Shown piece by piece: positions 1-5,890 of a stretch of 14,781 bases of DNA. Each line of letters starts with the position of its first letter. Position 1 is the first letter of the stretch. The notes under the pieces are model-generated. The model was not told where the DNA came from. It was given only the letters and a program-made list of their open reading frames with translations, and made no database searches. Location: assembly GCA_900552285.1 (NCBI GenBank), contig URYV01000022.1, positions 1 through 14,781 of the forward strand, written 5' to 3'. The position numbers were made by a program, and so were the translations under genes. Origin of the DNA: an uncultured Oscillospiraceae bacterium. GTDB lineage: Bacteria > Bacillota > Clostridia > Oscillospirales > Acutalibacteraceae.

Positions 1-509
1 ATATATCCTCGGACTTGTCGTATGGCAGGAACTGGGATCTCGATTTTTTCGTCGGTCACCCGCCGAGCCGAGGCAAGATTATAGCTTTTTGCCCCCGAAA
101 TCGCGGAGGGCGAGTCGGGATAGGAGGCATAGACGTCCCCCTCGTCGCGCTCGTCAAGCACAAATGGTTCGGTCAATGTGAAATCGCCGCGAATATAAAC
201 CGTGACGCTGTCGGCCGAGGAGGCTCTTGCCGTTTCCCGCGCCTTTTCAAGGGTTTTGAAGGGCTTTGCAAAGGTGCCGACATTGCCGTCGTCGCCGTCG
301 CTTGCCACCACAAGGCAGGTCGCGTTTTTAAGGTCGGGAACAAAGCTCGGGTCCCTTCCCTTTTCGGCCTCTTCGCTCCAATAAACCCCCTCGTAATTCG
401 GAACAAGGTCGGAGGAAATGTAGGTCTCGGCCGCAGAGGGCAAAAGGGACGAAAAGACCATTCCCGCCGCCGCCGCAAGACCGATGAATTTTGTAAATCC
501 TTTTTTCAT
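1..509 (-). CDS. Secreted right-handed beta-helix protein, N-terminal part (runs off the left edge)
   Basis: An open frame of 169 codons begins with ATG at 509 and continues past position 1. AGGAG lies 6-7 bases before the ATG. Residues 1-27 form a signal peptide: a basic start (MKKGFTKF), a hydrophobic core and SAA before the mature part. Residues 66-95 (CLVVASDGDDGNVGT, then KPFKTLEKAR) match the entry motif of pectate-lyase-like parallel beta-helix proteins, usually written as V-x-x-D-G-x-D-x-N-x-G-T and P-F-x-T-L-x-x-A. Residues 137-141 (ISGAK) resemble the first helix coil. The protein is therefore exported and probably acts on, or sits among, extracellular or surface polysaccharide. The catalytic or binding part lies outside the window, so no substrate can be named. 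It is divergent from the 3D-domain gene at 1425. Family assignment is fairly secure; function is not. Confidence 0.8.
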   Translation of the reverse strand, partial: MKKGFTKFIGLAAAAGMVFSSLLPSAAETYISSDLVPNYEGVYWSEEAEKGRDPSFVPDLKNATCLVVASDGDDGNVGTFAKPFKTLEKARETARASSADSVTVYIRGDFTLTEPFVLDERDEGDVYASYPDSPSAISGAKSYNLASARRVTDEKIEIPVPAIRQVRGY

Positions 510-566
510 TGCTTTCTCCTCTTTTGAGTCGGGCGCCGTGAAAAAATGCCCGATTTTATTTATTAT

Positions 567-595
567 ATTGTAACATAAATACATGGTAGTTTCAA
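567..595 (-). promoter_or_regulatory. Sigma-A type promoter of the beta-helix gene
   Basis: On the minus strand TTGAAA (595-590) and TACAAT (572-567) are separated by exactly 17 bases. Transcription would start near 560, giving a leader of about 50 nt before the ATG at 509. A second TATAAT-like string overlaps just downstream. Confidence 0.6.
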
Positions 596-1180
596 CATTT
601 TTTGTAATCTCCTTTGGGTCGAGGGGCAAAAGTATGCCGCCGTAATTTTAAATTAAATCATCAATGCGCCGCCCTTTGCGCAAAATTCGGGCTGATTTCA
701 GTCGGAAAAATGCGGGCGTATCCGACCTCTTAAAAAGCCTTATGCCGCCTCCCTTTTTGCTCCGCCGCCACCGTCGGAGCGAGGGCAAATCTTCATCGAA
801 TGGAAAAGGCGGGGAGAAATACCCATTGGTCATTTTTTTCGCCGATTTCGGAGAATTTTTTCCCACCGAGAGCCGATTTTGAGCGAAAAAATATTATGAA
901 AATATGTTTTTTGCCCCCATTTTTCAAAAAAATCGGATTTTTTCAAGGTAATTTTAATTAAATATCGGAATAATAAAGTTACAAATCTGATACTTTTTCG
1001 AAAATTTGAGCAAATTCCGACTCAATTTGTCATCATTTGTAACCTTTTGCGAAAAAATTCCTTGTTCAAAAACGCATAATATTAAGATAATCAAAGAAAA
1101 GATGAGAAAATAAAAGAAAACAACGGGATTTTAGTTATGTGATTATAATTCACACAGCGGAGTAAAAGTGCACAAAAGAG
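596..1180. other. Long intergenic stretch without a credible gene
   Basis: No gene is supported here. Two 72-codon frames on opposite strands (648-866 and 664-882) overlap each other, lack a convincing ribosome binding site and do not resemble known proteins. A small hairpin of 6 bp (GCTCCG / CGGAGC) sits near 760-782. From about 880 to 1180 the DNA is very AT-rich. It holds isolated TGTAAC or GTTACA hexamers (978-983 reverse, 1038-1043 forward), the half-site of the WalR boxes found just downstream, but without a partner at the right spacing. Confidence 0.6.
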
Positions 1181-1197
1181 GTTACAAAGGCATTACA
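1181..1197 (-). promoter_or_regulatory. WalR (YycF) box 1, reverse orientation
   Basis: On the minus strand the sequence reads TGTAAT, five bases (GCCTT), TGTAAC. This fits the published WalR consensus TGTWAH-N5-TGTWAH exactly. It lies 21 bp from a second box in the opposite orientation, upstream of a G5/3D-domain wall protein, which is a known kind of WalR target (for example yocH in Bacillus subtilis). Seen: the match and the spacing. Inferred: binding by WalR; no walR gene is in this window. Confidence 0.6.
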
Positions 1198-1217
1198 GAA
1201 AATACCAAATAATAGAT

Positions 1218-1246
1218 TTGTAACACTTTTGTAACCGTTTTATAAT
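1218..1246 (+). promoter_or_regulatory. Possible distal promoter overlapping WalR box 2
   Basis: TTGTAA (1218-1223) and TATAAT (1241-1246) are 17 bases apart. The -10 is perfect, but the -35 is the same sequence as the first half of the WalR box. The match may therefore be coincidental, or a deliberate overlap that lets the regulator compete with or position RNA polymerase. Confidence 0.4.
1219..1235 (+). promoter_or_regulatory. WalR (YycF) box 2, forward orientation
   Basis: TGTAAC, five bases (ACTTT), TGTAAC: a perfect direct repeat fitting TGTWAH-N5-TGTWAH. The box overlaps the -35 of a possible upstream promoter (1218-1246) and lies about 67 bp upstream of the -35 of the better promoter at 1303. 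Confidence 0.65.
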
Positions 1247-1302
1247 TTCATTTTGGAATTTATGCTTGTGTTTATCACCAAAAAAAACTTGAAAACCTCT
1301 TG

Positions 1303-1331
1303 TTGACGAAGGTAAACCGCCTCCATATAAT
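1303..1331 (+). promoter_or_regulatory. Main sigma-A promoter of the 3D-domain gene
   Basis: TTGACG (1303-1308) and TATAAT (1326-1331) are separated by exactly 17 bases. The expected start near 1338 gives an untranslated leader of about 87 nt before the ATG at 1425. Confidence 0.75.
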
Positions 1332-1343
1332 ATTGAATGTTCG

Positions 1344-1377
1344 TTGCGGCGGGCAAAAAATTTGCCGTCGGCCGCAA
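1344..1377 (+). promoter_or_regulatory. Stem-loop in the 5' leader of the 3D-domain mRNA
   Basis: TTGCGGC (1344-1350) pairs with GCCGCAA (1371-1377), and inside it GGCAAA (1352-1357) pairs with TTTGCC (1361-1366) around an AAA loop. The structure starts a few bases after the predicted transcript start. No T-run follows, so it is not an intrinsic terminator. It could protect the 5' end of the mRNA or be a protein site. It is not a riboswitch class I recognise. Confidence 0.45.
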
Positions 1378-1424
1378 AATTTGCGCCTTAAATTACCTCT
1401 GCGCACTTCGAAAGGAATATTATT

Positions 1425-2579
1425 ATGTTTACCGTTAAAGACAACGCAAAAGGAATACTTCGCTTTGTCAGAACCCCCGTTATCGTCCTGCTTGTTTTGA
1501 CCTTCCTCATGTCGGGAACGGTCTTTGCATTCACCGCCGGCAAGGACGAAAAGCCCCTGACCGTTTTCAACAACGGCGTTAAGCAGGTTTTTACCACCGT
1601 GCTCACCGACGCCGACGAAATGATCTCGGCATACAAAATAAATGTTGCCGAGGGACACGGCACCGAGCTTTATGAAAATGCCGACGGATTTTATCTGTCG
1701 GTTGGAACCCCCCTCACCCTGACCGTCACCAAGGACGGCGAAACCAAAAGCGCCGACTTTCTCTGCACCTCGCTTGAGGTAGCACTTGAAAGAATGGGCT
1801 GCCTGCCCACCGTCAGCTATACCTGCGACCTTGACCTTTCCACCATTCTGACCGAGGACACCTCGGTAAATGTGGGATATAACTATGTCATGCAGCAGAC
1901 GGTGAGCGAAGAAATCCCCTTCGAGACGGTTTGCACCGAAAGCGACGAGCTTTACGAGGGCGAGCAGAAAACCGTCACCGAGGGCGCAAACGGCCTTGTA
2001 AACAAGACCTATGCCGTCAGCTATCTTGACGGAAACGAAATTTCCCGCGAGCTTCGCAGCGAGCAGACAATCAGCGAGCCTGTGACCTGCGAAATCTTAA
2101 AGGGAACAAAGCAGAAGCCCGCCGCCGCAAGCGTCGAAAGAGCCGAAACCGCTCCCGCCGCGGCCGCAGCCGTTTCCACATCTCAGTCGGGAATCACCTC
2201 AAGCGCCGACGTCAACGGCCGCCTTGTCTCCCCTCTTAATGTGGGAAGCACCATTCAGGTGGACGAAAACGGCCGCCCCCTTAACTATTCCAAGTGCATA
2301 ACCGCCGTCGCCACCGCCTATTGCCCCGAGGACGGCAACACCACCGCCGTGGGCGAACCCGCACAGCTGGGCTACATCGCCGTCAATCCCCGTCAGATCC
2401 CCTACGGAACGGTCATGTTCATCCGCGCCTCCGACGGAAGCTATATCTACGGCGTGGCCAAGGCTGCCGACACCGGCGGATTTATAAGCGATTCCACCGT
2501 TAAGGTCGACCTTTTCTTCGACAGCCGTTCTTCGGCATATCAATTCGGAAGAAGAAACGTGGAAATTTATTTCCTTTAA
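1425..2579 (+). CDS. Membrane-anchored or secreted cell-wall protein with G5 and 3D domains (YabE/YocH-like)
   Basis: The protein has 384 residues. AAAGGA at 1411-1416 precedes the ATG by 8 bases. Residues 14-38 are a membrane anchor or uncleaved signal. Residues 43-130 resemble the ubiquitin-like DUF348 repeats that precede G5 in YabE/Rpf-type proteins. Residues 157-228 are a G5 domain, containing EEIPFET, DELYEGE and the closing EPVTCEILKGTK. Residues 230-290 are an Ala/Ser/Pro-rich linker. Residues 293-384 form a C-terminal 3D domain (IAVNPRQIPYGT, AADTGGF, KVDLFF, QFGRR). The 3D fold is shared with lytic transglycosylases such as MltA and YuiC, so a role in peptidoglycan turnover at the cell surface is likely. 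Of the three name-giving aspartates, D349 and D362 are present, but the first position is Asn321. It is a single-gene unit with its own promoter and terminator, and WalR-type boxes upstream. Confidence 0.88.
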   Translation: MFTVKDNAKGILRFVRTPVIVLLVLTFLMSGTVFAFTAGKDEKPLTVFNNGVKQVFTTVLTDADEMISAYKINVAEGHGTELYENADGFYLSVGTPLTLTVTKDGETKSADFLCTSLEVALERMGCLPTVSYTCDLDLSTILTEDTSVNVGYNYVMQQTVSEEIPFETVCTESDELYEGEQKTVTEGANGLVNKTYAVSYLDGNEISRELRSEQTISEPVTCEILKGTKQKPAAASVERAETAPAAAAAVSTSQSGITSSADVNGRLVSPLNVGSTIQVDENGRPLNYSKCITAVATAYCPEDGNTTAVGEPAQLGYIAVNPRQIPYGTVMFIRASDGSYIYGVAKAADTGGFISDSTVKVDLFFDSRSSAYQFGRRNVEIYFL

Positions 2580-2604
2580 TTGCTGATTTTTGCACAATAA
2601 TCGT

Positions 2605-2647
2605 AACCCCTCGGATATGCGCCGGCATTGTCCGAGGGGTTTGTTTT
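2605..2647 (+). terminator. Rho-independent terminator after the 3D-domain gene
   Basis: AACCCCTCGGA (2605-2615) pairs perfectly over 11 bp with TCCGAGGGGTT (2631-2641). The loop is 15 nt and TTGTTTT follows. Confidence 0.88.
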
Positions 2648-2709
2648 ACTTATTTCGGATATATCGTTTTTAAGCGGGCTGCGGTTTTGCAAAAGATAAA
2701 AATTTTTGC

Positions 2710-2758
2710 AAAAATCCGATACCCTTCTTTGAACGCTCGGCGTATCGCGGGATTTTTT
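2710..2758 (+). terminator. Weaker hairpin with T-run between the wall-protein and PPTase genes
   Basis: AAAAATCC (2710-2717) pairs with GGATTTTT (2750-2757), and GATAC (2718-2722) pairs with GTATC (2742-2746). A 3-nt bulge lies between the two helices and the loop is 19 nt. The T-run makes it terminator-like in the plus direction and the A-run in the minus direction. It sits directly before the PPTase promoter and may insulate it. Confidence 0.35.
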
Positions 2759-2759
2759 G

Positions 2760-2788
2760 TTGAAACGCAAGGCAAAATATTGTAAAAT
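2760..2788 (+). promoter_or_regulatory. Sigma-A type promoter of the PPTase gene
   Basis: TTGAAA (2760-2765) and TAAAAT (2783-2788) are 17 bases apart. The predicted start near 2795 falls at the ribosome binding site (GGGGAGGG, 2793-2800), so the leader would be very short. Confidence 0.5.
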
Positions 2789-2806
2789 ATACGGGGAGGG
2801 ACGCTC

Positions 2807-3406
2807 ATGACAAAGGTTTTTTTTGCAAAGACAAGGACGCTTACGGGTGAAGAGTTCGAAAAAGCCTTTGCCGCCGCCGACGGCGAACGGCAAAAAAAGG
2901 TGCTCATGAAAAAAAGCCCCGACGGCCGTATTTCAAGCCTTTTCGGGGGACTTCTTCTGACGGCCGCCTTGCAAAGGGCGGGCATTTTTGAGGAGGTTTG
3001 CTTTGATAAACGGGGCAAGCCCATTCTGAAAAGCGGTATGCTGTATCTCAGCCTTTCCCACTCGGGAAAGCGGGTCATGTGCGCCCTGTCGGATGGGGAA
3101 ATCGGCTGCGACTGTCAAAAACAGGTGCCCTTTTCAAAAAAAATCCCCGAAAAATATTTTACCGAAAATGAAAAAGCCCGCCTTGAGACCGCCGAAGACA
3201 AGGAGGGCGAATTTGCCCGAATTTGGGCGGCGAAGGAAAGCTGCGTCAAAATGACGGGACGGGGGCTGTCGAAGCTTTCCGCCGCCGACACCGACGCGAA
3301 AGGCGTATTTTTTAAGGAATACGACCTTTTTGACGGCTATAAATACGCCGTTTGTTCAAAAGAGGAAAATTTCCCCGAGAAAATGGAGGAAATTGAGGTA
3401 TTTTAG
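2807..3406 (+). CDS. 4'-phosphopantetheinyl transferase, Sfp/EntD superfamily
   Basis: The 199-residue enzyme would move the phosphopantetheine arm from coenzyme A to a serine of a carrier protein. Residues 79-86 (LYLSLSHS) carry the SLSHSG coenzyme-A motif. IGCDCQ (99-104) supplies the first metal ligand, D102. WAAKES (140-145) supplies E144 of the F/W-x-x-KES motif, and K148 follows. Position 104 is Gln, where many Sfp-type enzymes have Glu (G-x-D-x-E). GGAGGG lies 6 bases before the ATG. No acyl carrier protein, NRPS or PKS gene is in the window, so its target is unknown; it may serve fatty-acid synthesis or a distant pathway. It is a stand-alone gene between two cell-surface genes. Confidence 0.87.
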   Translation: MTKVFFAKTRTLTGEEFEKAFAAADGERQKKVLMKKSPDGRISSLFGGLLLTAALQRAGIFEEVCFDKRGKPILKSGMLYLSLSHSGKRVMCALSDGEIGCDCQKQVPFSKKIPEKYFTENEKARLETAEDKEGEFARIWAAKESCVKMTGRGLSKLSAADTDAKGVFFKEYDLFDGYKYAVCSKEENFPEKMEEIEVF

Positions 3407-3455
3407 GTCGAATTGACGTGAAAAGTGACAAATTATAAATCATTGTAGTTCTATA

Positions 3456-3484
3456 TTGACAAATATACTCTCACAAGCTATAAT
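3456..3484 (+). promoter_or_regulatory. Perfect consensus sigma-A promoter of the TasA-like gene
   Basis: TTGACA (3456-3461), 17 bases, TATAAT (3479-3484): both hexamers and the spacing are ideal. The leader is about 50 nt. High basal transcription is expected, fitting an abundant structural surface protein. Confidence 0.85.
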
Positions 3485-3540
3485 ATTTATGCAAATCGGA
3501 ATTAAAATCACATATGATTTGCAAAAGGAGAGTAGATTTT

Positions 3541-4785
3541 ATGAAAAGCAAAAACACCAAAAGAGCGCTTGTCATGAGCGCTGTCGCCCTGCTGCTTTGT
3601 GCGGCTATGCTTGCGGGCGCCACCTTTGCATGGTTCACCGACACGGCAAGCACCGGAGTCAACAAAATTGTTTCGGGAAATCTTAATGTCGGGCTTGTTG
3701 ACCAAAACGGCCAAAGCATTGAGGGCGAGACTCTTAATTTCGTCAAGGCCGACGGCAGCGAAAAAATTCTTTGGGAACCGGGCTGCACCTATGAGCTTCC
3801 GAAAATTTACGTCAAAAACGACGGCAATCTTGCCCTTAAATACAAGATCGTCATTTCCGGCATAAAGGGCTCTGCCCAGCTTAACAATGTCATTGACTGG
3901 ACGATAAACGACGCGGATCTCGGCTCCGATCATCACCTCGGCGCAAACGAGACCTCCGAGCCCCTCACCATTAAGGGGCATATGCAGGAGACCGCCGGCA
4001 ACGATTATATGAACAAAACCATCGACGGCATTTCGGTCACCGTTTATGCAACTCAGGACACCGTCGAGAGCGACAGCTATAACAATAAATATGACGAAAA
4101 CGCCGAGTATGACAAAAAGACCGTTTTCTCGGTTGACACCGTCGATGCGCTGAAGGCAGCCGCCGCAAATGCCAAGGCGGGCGACGAGATCGTGCTTTCC
4201 GACGACGTTACATTAAGCGAAACGGTGCGTTTTGACGCAAGCGGAATTACCTTTAACGGAAACGGGCACAAAATCACGGCCGACATGACCGACGCACAGG
4301 TGGAAAATTTAGCCACCCTGCTTTCCTTCGGCTACGGCACCACATATTGCACCGGCGTGACCGTCAAAAATCTGACCTTTGACGGAAAGGGCGGCAGGGC
4401 AATGCACTTCCACGGCGGCACCGTTTCGAACCTCGAAAACGTCAAAATTTCGGGCGAATGGAGCCTTGCAATCAACTTCTACGGCACCCACGGCGCCGTT
4501 ATGAACAACTGCGACATTTCAAGCAGCTATGAAAACAAGTATGCCAAGGCAACCATATTTGCCAACGAGCAGTCGGCAAATCAGATCGTGCTCAACAACA
4601 CCAAAATCGATTCGATATTTGTAAACGCCACCGAAAATGGAGCGACCTATGCAAACGGCGGAATCAAGCTTGTGGTCAACGGAGGCTCGGAGGTAAAGGA
4701 GCTTCACACCAATATCGGAATTACCCGCACCTTCCACGAGGTTAACGGCGGAACGGTGGGCAGCGTGCTTGCGGACGTCGAATAA
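3541..4785 (+). CDS. TasA-like, SipW-dependent secreted protein with a C-terminal beta-helix domain
   Basis: The protein has 414 residues from the ATG at 3541, which has AGGAG 10 bases upstream. An in-frame ATG at 3514 lacks a binding site and was not used. Residues 8-34 are the special signal peptide recognised by the SipW peptidase: a hydrophobic run ending in GATFAWFTD. Residues 35-175 resemble the TasA/camelysin fold, beginning NKIVSGNLNVGL and including YVKNDGNLALKYKI, a typical edge strand. Residues 196-414 begin VDALKAAAANAKAGDEIVLSD and continue as short Asn/Gly-rich strands (ITFNGNGHKI, VTVKNLTFDG, VMNNCDIS, VLNNTKID), the pattern of a right-handed parallel beta-helix. TasA homologues build matrix fibres or act as surface proteases; a beta-helix attached to one suggests a polysaccharide-binding or adhesive fibre subunit (inference). 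No sipW gene is present in the window. Confidence 0.82.
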   Translation: MKSKNTKRALVMSAVALLLCAAMLAGATFAWFTDTASTGVNKIVSGNLNVGLVDQNGQSIEGETLNFVKADGSEKILWEPGCTYELPKIYVKNDGNLALKYKIVISGIKGSAQLNNVIDWTINDADLGSDHHLGANETSEPLTIKGHMQETAGNDYMNKTIDGISVTVYATQDTVESDSYNNKYDENAEYDKKTVFSVDTVDALKAAAANAKAGDEIVLSDDVTLSETVRFDASGITFNGNGHKITADMTDAQVENLATLLSFGYGTTYCTGVTVKNLTFDGKGGRAMHFHGGTVSNLENVKISGEWSLAINFYGTHGAVMNNCDISSSYENKYAKATIFANEQSANQIVLNNTKIDSIFVNATENGATYANGGIKLVVNGGSEVKELHTNIGITRTFHEVNGGTVGSVLADVE

Positions 4786-4795
4786 TCAAATATGA

Positions 4796-4836
4796 AAAAA
4801 ACGGCTTTTGTCCTTTCGGGCAAAGGCCGTTTTTGT
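4796..4836. terminator. Bidirectional terminator after the TasA-like gene
   Basis: AAAAACGGC...GGGCAAAGGCCGTTTTT forms a long stem with one or two mismatches and a short TTTC loop. It has A-runs and T-runs on both sides, so it can end transcription from the plus-strand gene. It could also stop the converging minus-strand operon, whose last gene ends at 4996. Confidence 0.85.
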
Positions 4837-4852
4837 TAAAGAACGTGTTCGC

Positions 4853-4903
4853 TAAGCCTCGTTTGTGTAAAGGGAGGCGGCGCAGCCGTGACGGAGGTAT
4901 TGT
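4853..4903. repeat. Copy of a dispersed short palindromic repeat of Clostridia
   Basis: The stretch contains GCCTC, GTGTAAAGGGAGGCGGC and GCAGCCGTGACGGAGG. This matches, from memory, a short non-coding repeat common between genes of Ruminococcaceae-type genomes (shape GCCTCCCTTTGT..AAAGGGAGGTGGC..GCAGCCGTGACGGAGG). The left arm here is altered (CTCG instead of CTCCC), so the palindrome is degraded. No terminal duplication is clear. It lies between two terminators, in a convergent gap. Confidence 0.45.
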
Positions 4904-4944
4904 CATTATTTTCCCAGCTTCTTTCAATTAAGCAACAGATACTT

Positions 4945-4991
4945 AACGGTGTTCGGTTATGAAAAATTAAGACTGAGTGCCGTTGTTTTTT
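4945..4991 (+). terminator. Possible second plus-strand terminator, rich in G-U pairs
   Basis: In plus-strand RNA, AACGGTGTTC (4945-4954) pairs over 10 positions, three of them G-U, with GAGTGCCGTT (4975-4984). GTTTTTT follows. The same stem is broken on the minus strand, so it would act on plus-strand transcripts that read through the first terminator. Confidence 0.35.
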
Positions 4992-4995
4992 ATAA

Positions 4996-5889
4996 TCATC
5001 TTTTTTCGGAAAGGCGGCTTTTTATGATGTAGGCGGCAATTAACAGGACGGCGGCACCGCACAAAAACGCGTACATTCCCGCTGCCGACACCTCCTGCCC
5101 GCAAAAGAAAATTCGGCAATCGACCGATTCCTTTATGCCGTCCACGGCCTCTTTCGGGAAGGAAAGCTCCTCCATCTTTTTAAATACGCCGGCAAGGGCG
5201 TGGTTGCGAAGAAGGCTTGTGCCGTATGTTCCGGGGAGAAAGGACAGAACCTTTTGAAGCCCCGCCGAGAAGCTTGAAACGGGCATATAGGCGCCGCAGA
5301 GAAATCCGTATCCCGCGCTGACCACCGTTCCCACGGCCGAAACCTGCCCCTGAGTTTTCAAAAACGAATGAACGAGGGAGGAAAGAGCCACTCCGAAAAG
5401 CGAAAGCAGCAATATGTCAAGCAAAAAAAGCATAACGTCGCAAAGGCTCATGAAAAATCCTACCTTTGCAAGATACAAAAGGCAAAGCCCGGCGGCCGTA
5501 TAATTTACGATAAGCGTGGAGGCCGTGCAGGCAAGAAAATATGAAAGCGCAAGCACCGAGGGCTTTAAGGGGGATACCGTCAAATCGTTTTTGACTCCGT
5601 TTGCTTTGTCTGAAACCATGAGGGCATTGGAGCAAAAGGCCACGGTAACGCAGGAAACGGCAAGCAGAGAGGAAATAAGCTGACCTCCCACCGCACCGTC
5701 GATAACCGAGCCGTCGCTTAAAAGCCCTGCGGGAATTGCCGAAAGAAAGCTGTCTTTATATACCCTTCCGAGAAAGGTCACGAAAAGAACAAGCAGTATC
5801 ACGGGGGTTATAAGGGACACAAAGAAAAGCCCCCTATCTTTAAAATAAAGTCGGATGTTTCTGGCCGTTAAGGCACTCAGCTGTTTCAT
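4996..5889 (-). CDS. ABC-2 type transporter permease
   Basis: The protein has 297 residues from the ATG at 5889, one base after the stop of the ATPase gene. GGAGGG inside the end of the ATPase gene serves as its binding site; an in-frame ATG six codons earlier sits on that site and is unlikely. It has the ABC-2 layout: a hydrophobic segment near residues 22-42 (LFFVSLITPVILLVLFVTFL), an extracytoplasmic stretch, then about five more membrane segments. One of these regions is preceded by SDKANGVKNDLTVSPLKPS, corresponding to the conserved cytoplasmic coupling region. The last membrane segment lies near 270-290. With the preceding ATPase it forms an exporter of the DrrAB/NatAB type. The substrate (drug, lipid or ion) cannot be told from the sequence. 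It is the last gene of the operon. Confidence 0.87.
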   Translation of the reverse strand: MKQLSALTARNIRLYFKDRGLFFVSLITPVILLVLFVTFLGRVYKDSFLSAIPAGLLSDGSVIDGAVGGQLISSLLAVSCVTVAFCSNALMVSDKANGVKNDLTVSPLKPSVLALSYFLACTASTLIVNYTAAGLCLLYLAKVGFFMSLCDVMLFLLDILLLSLFGVALSSLVHSFLKTQGQVSAVGTVVSAGYGFLCGAYMPVSSFSAGLQKVLSFLPGTYGTSLLRNHALAGVFKKMEELSFPKEAVDGIKESVDCRIFFCGQEVSAAGMYAFLCGAAVLLIAAYIIKSRLSEKR

Positions 5890-5890
5890 T

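Noticed and set aside
15..527. A 170-codon plus-strand frame over the left-edge gene
   Set aside because: It is the shadow of the minus-strand beta-helix gene, which has a signal peptide, binding site, promoter and family motif.
567..608. TGTAAC/TGTAAT hexamers near 569 and 603 as WalR boxes
   Set aside because: Neither has a partner half-site five bases away on either strand.
648..882. Two overlapping 72-codon frames on opposite strands
   Set aside because: No ribosome binding site, no recognisable protein, skewed composition, and each is the other's reverse.
1028..1043. TGTCAT and TGTAAC near 1030-1043 as a third WalR box
   Set aside because: The spacing is four instead of five bases and the first half-site does not fit TGTWAH.
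3514..3540. Earlier ATG for the TasA-like protein
   Set aside because: It places nine residues before the signal peptide and the ribosome binding site lies after it.
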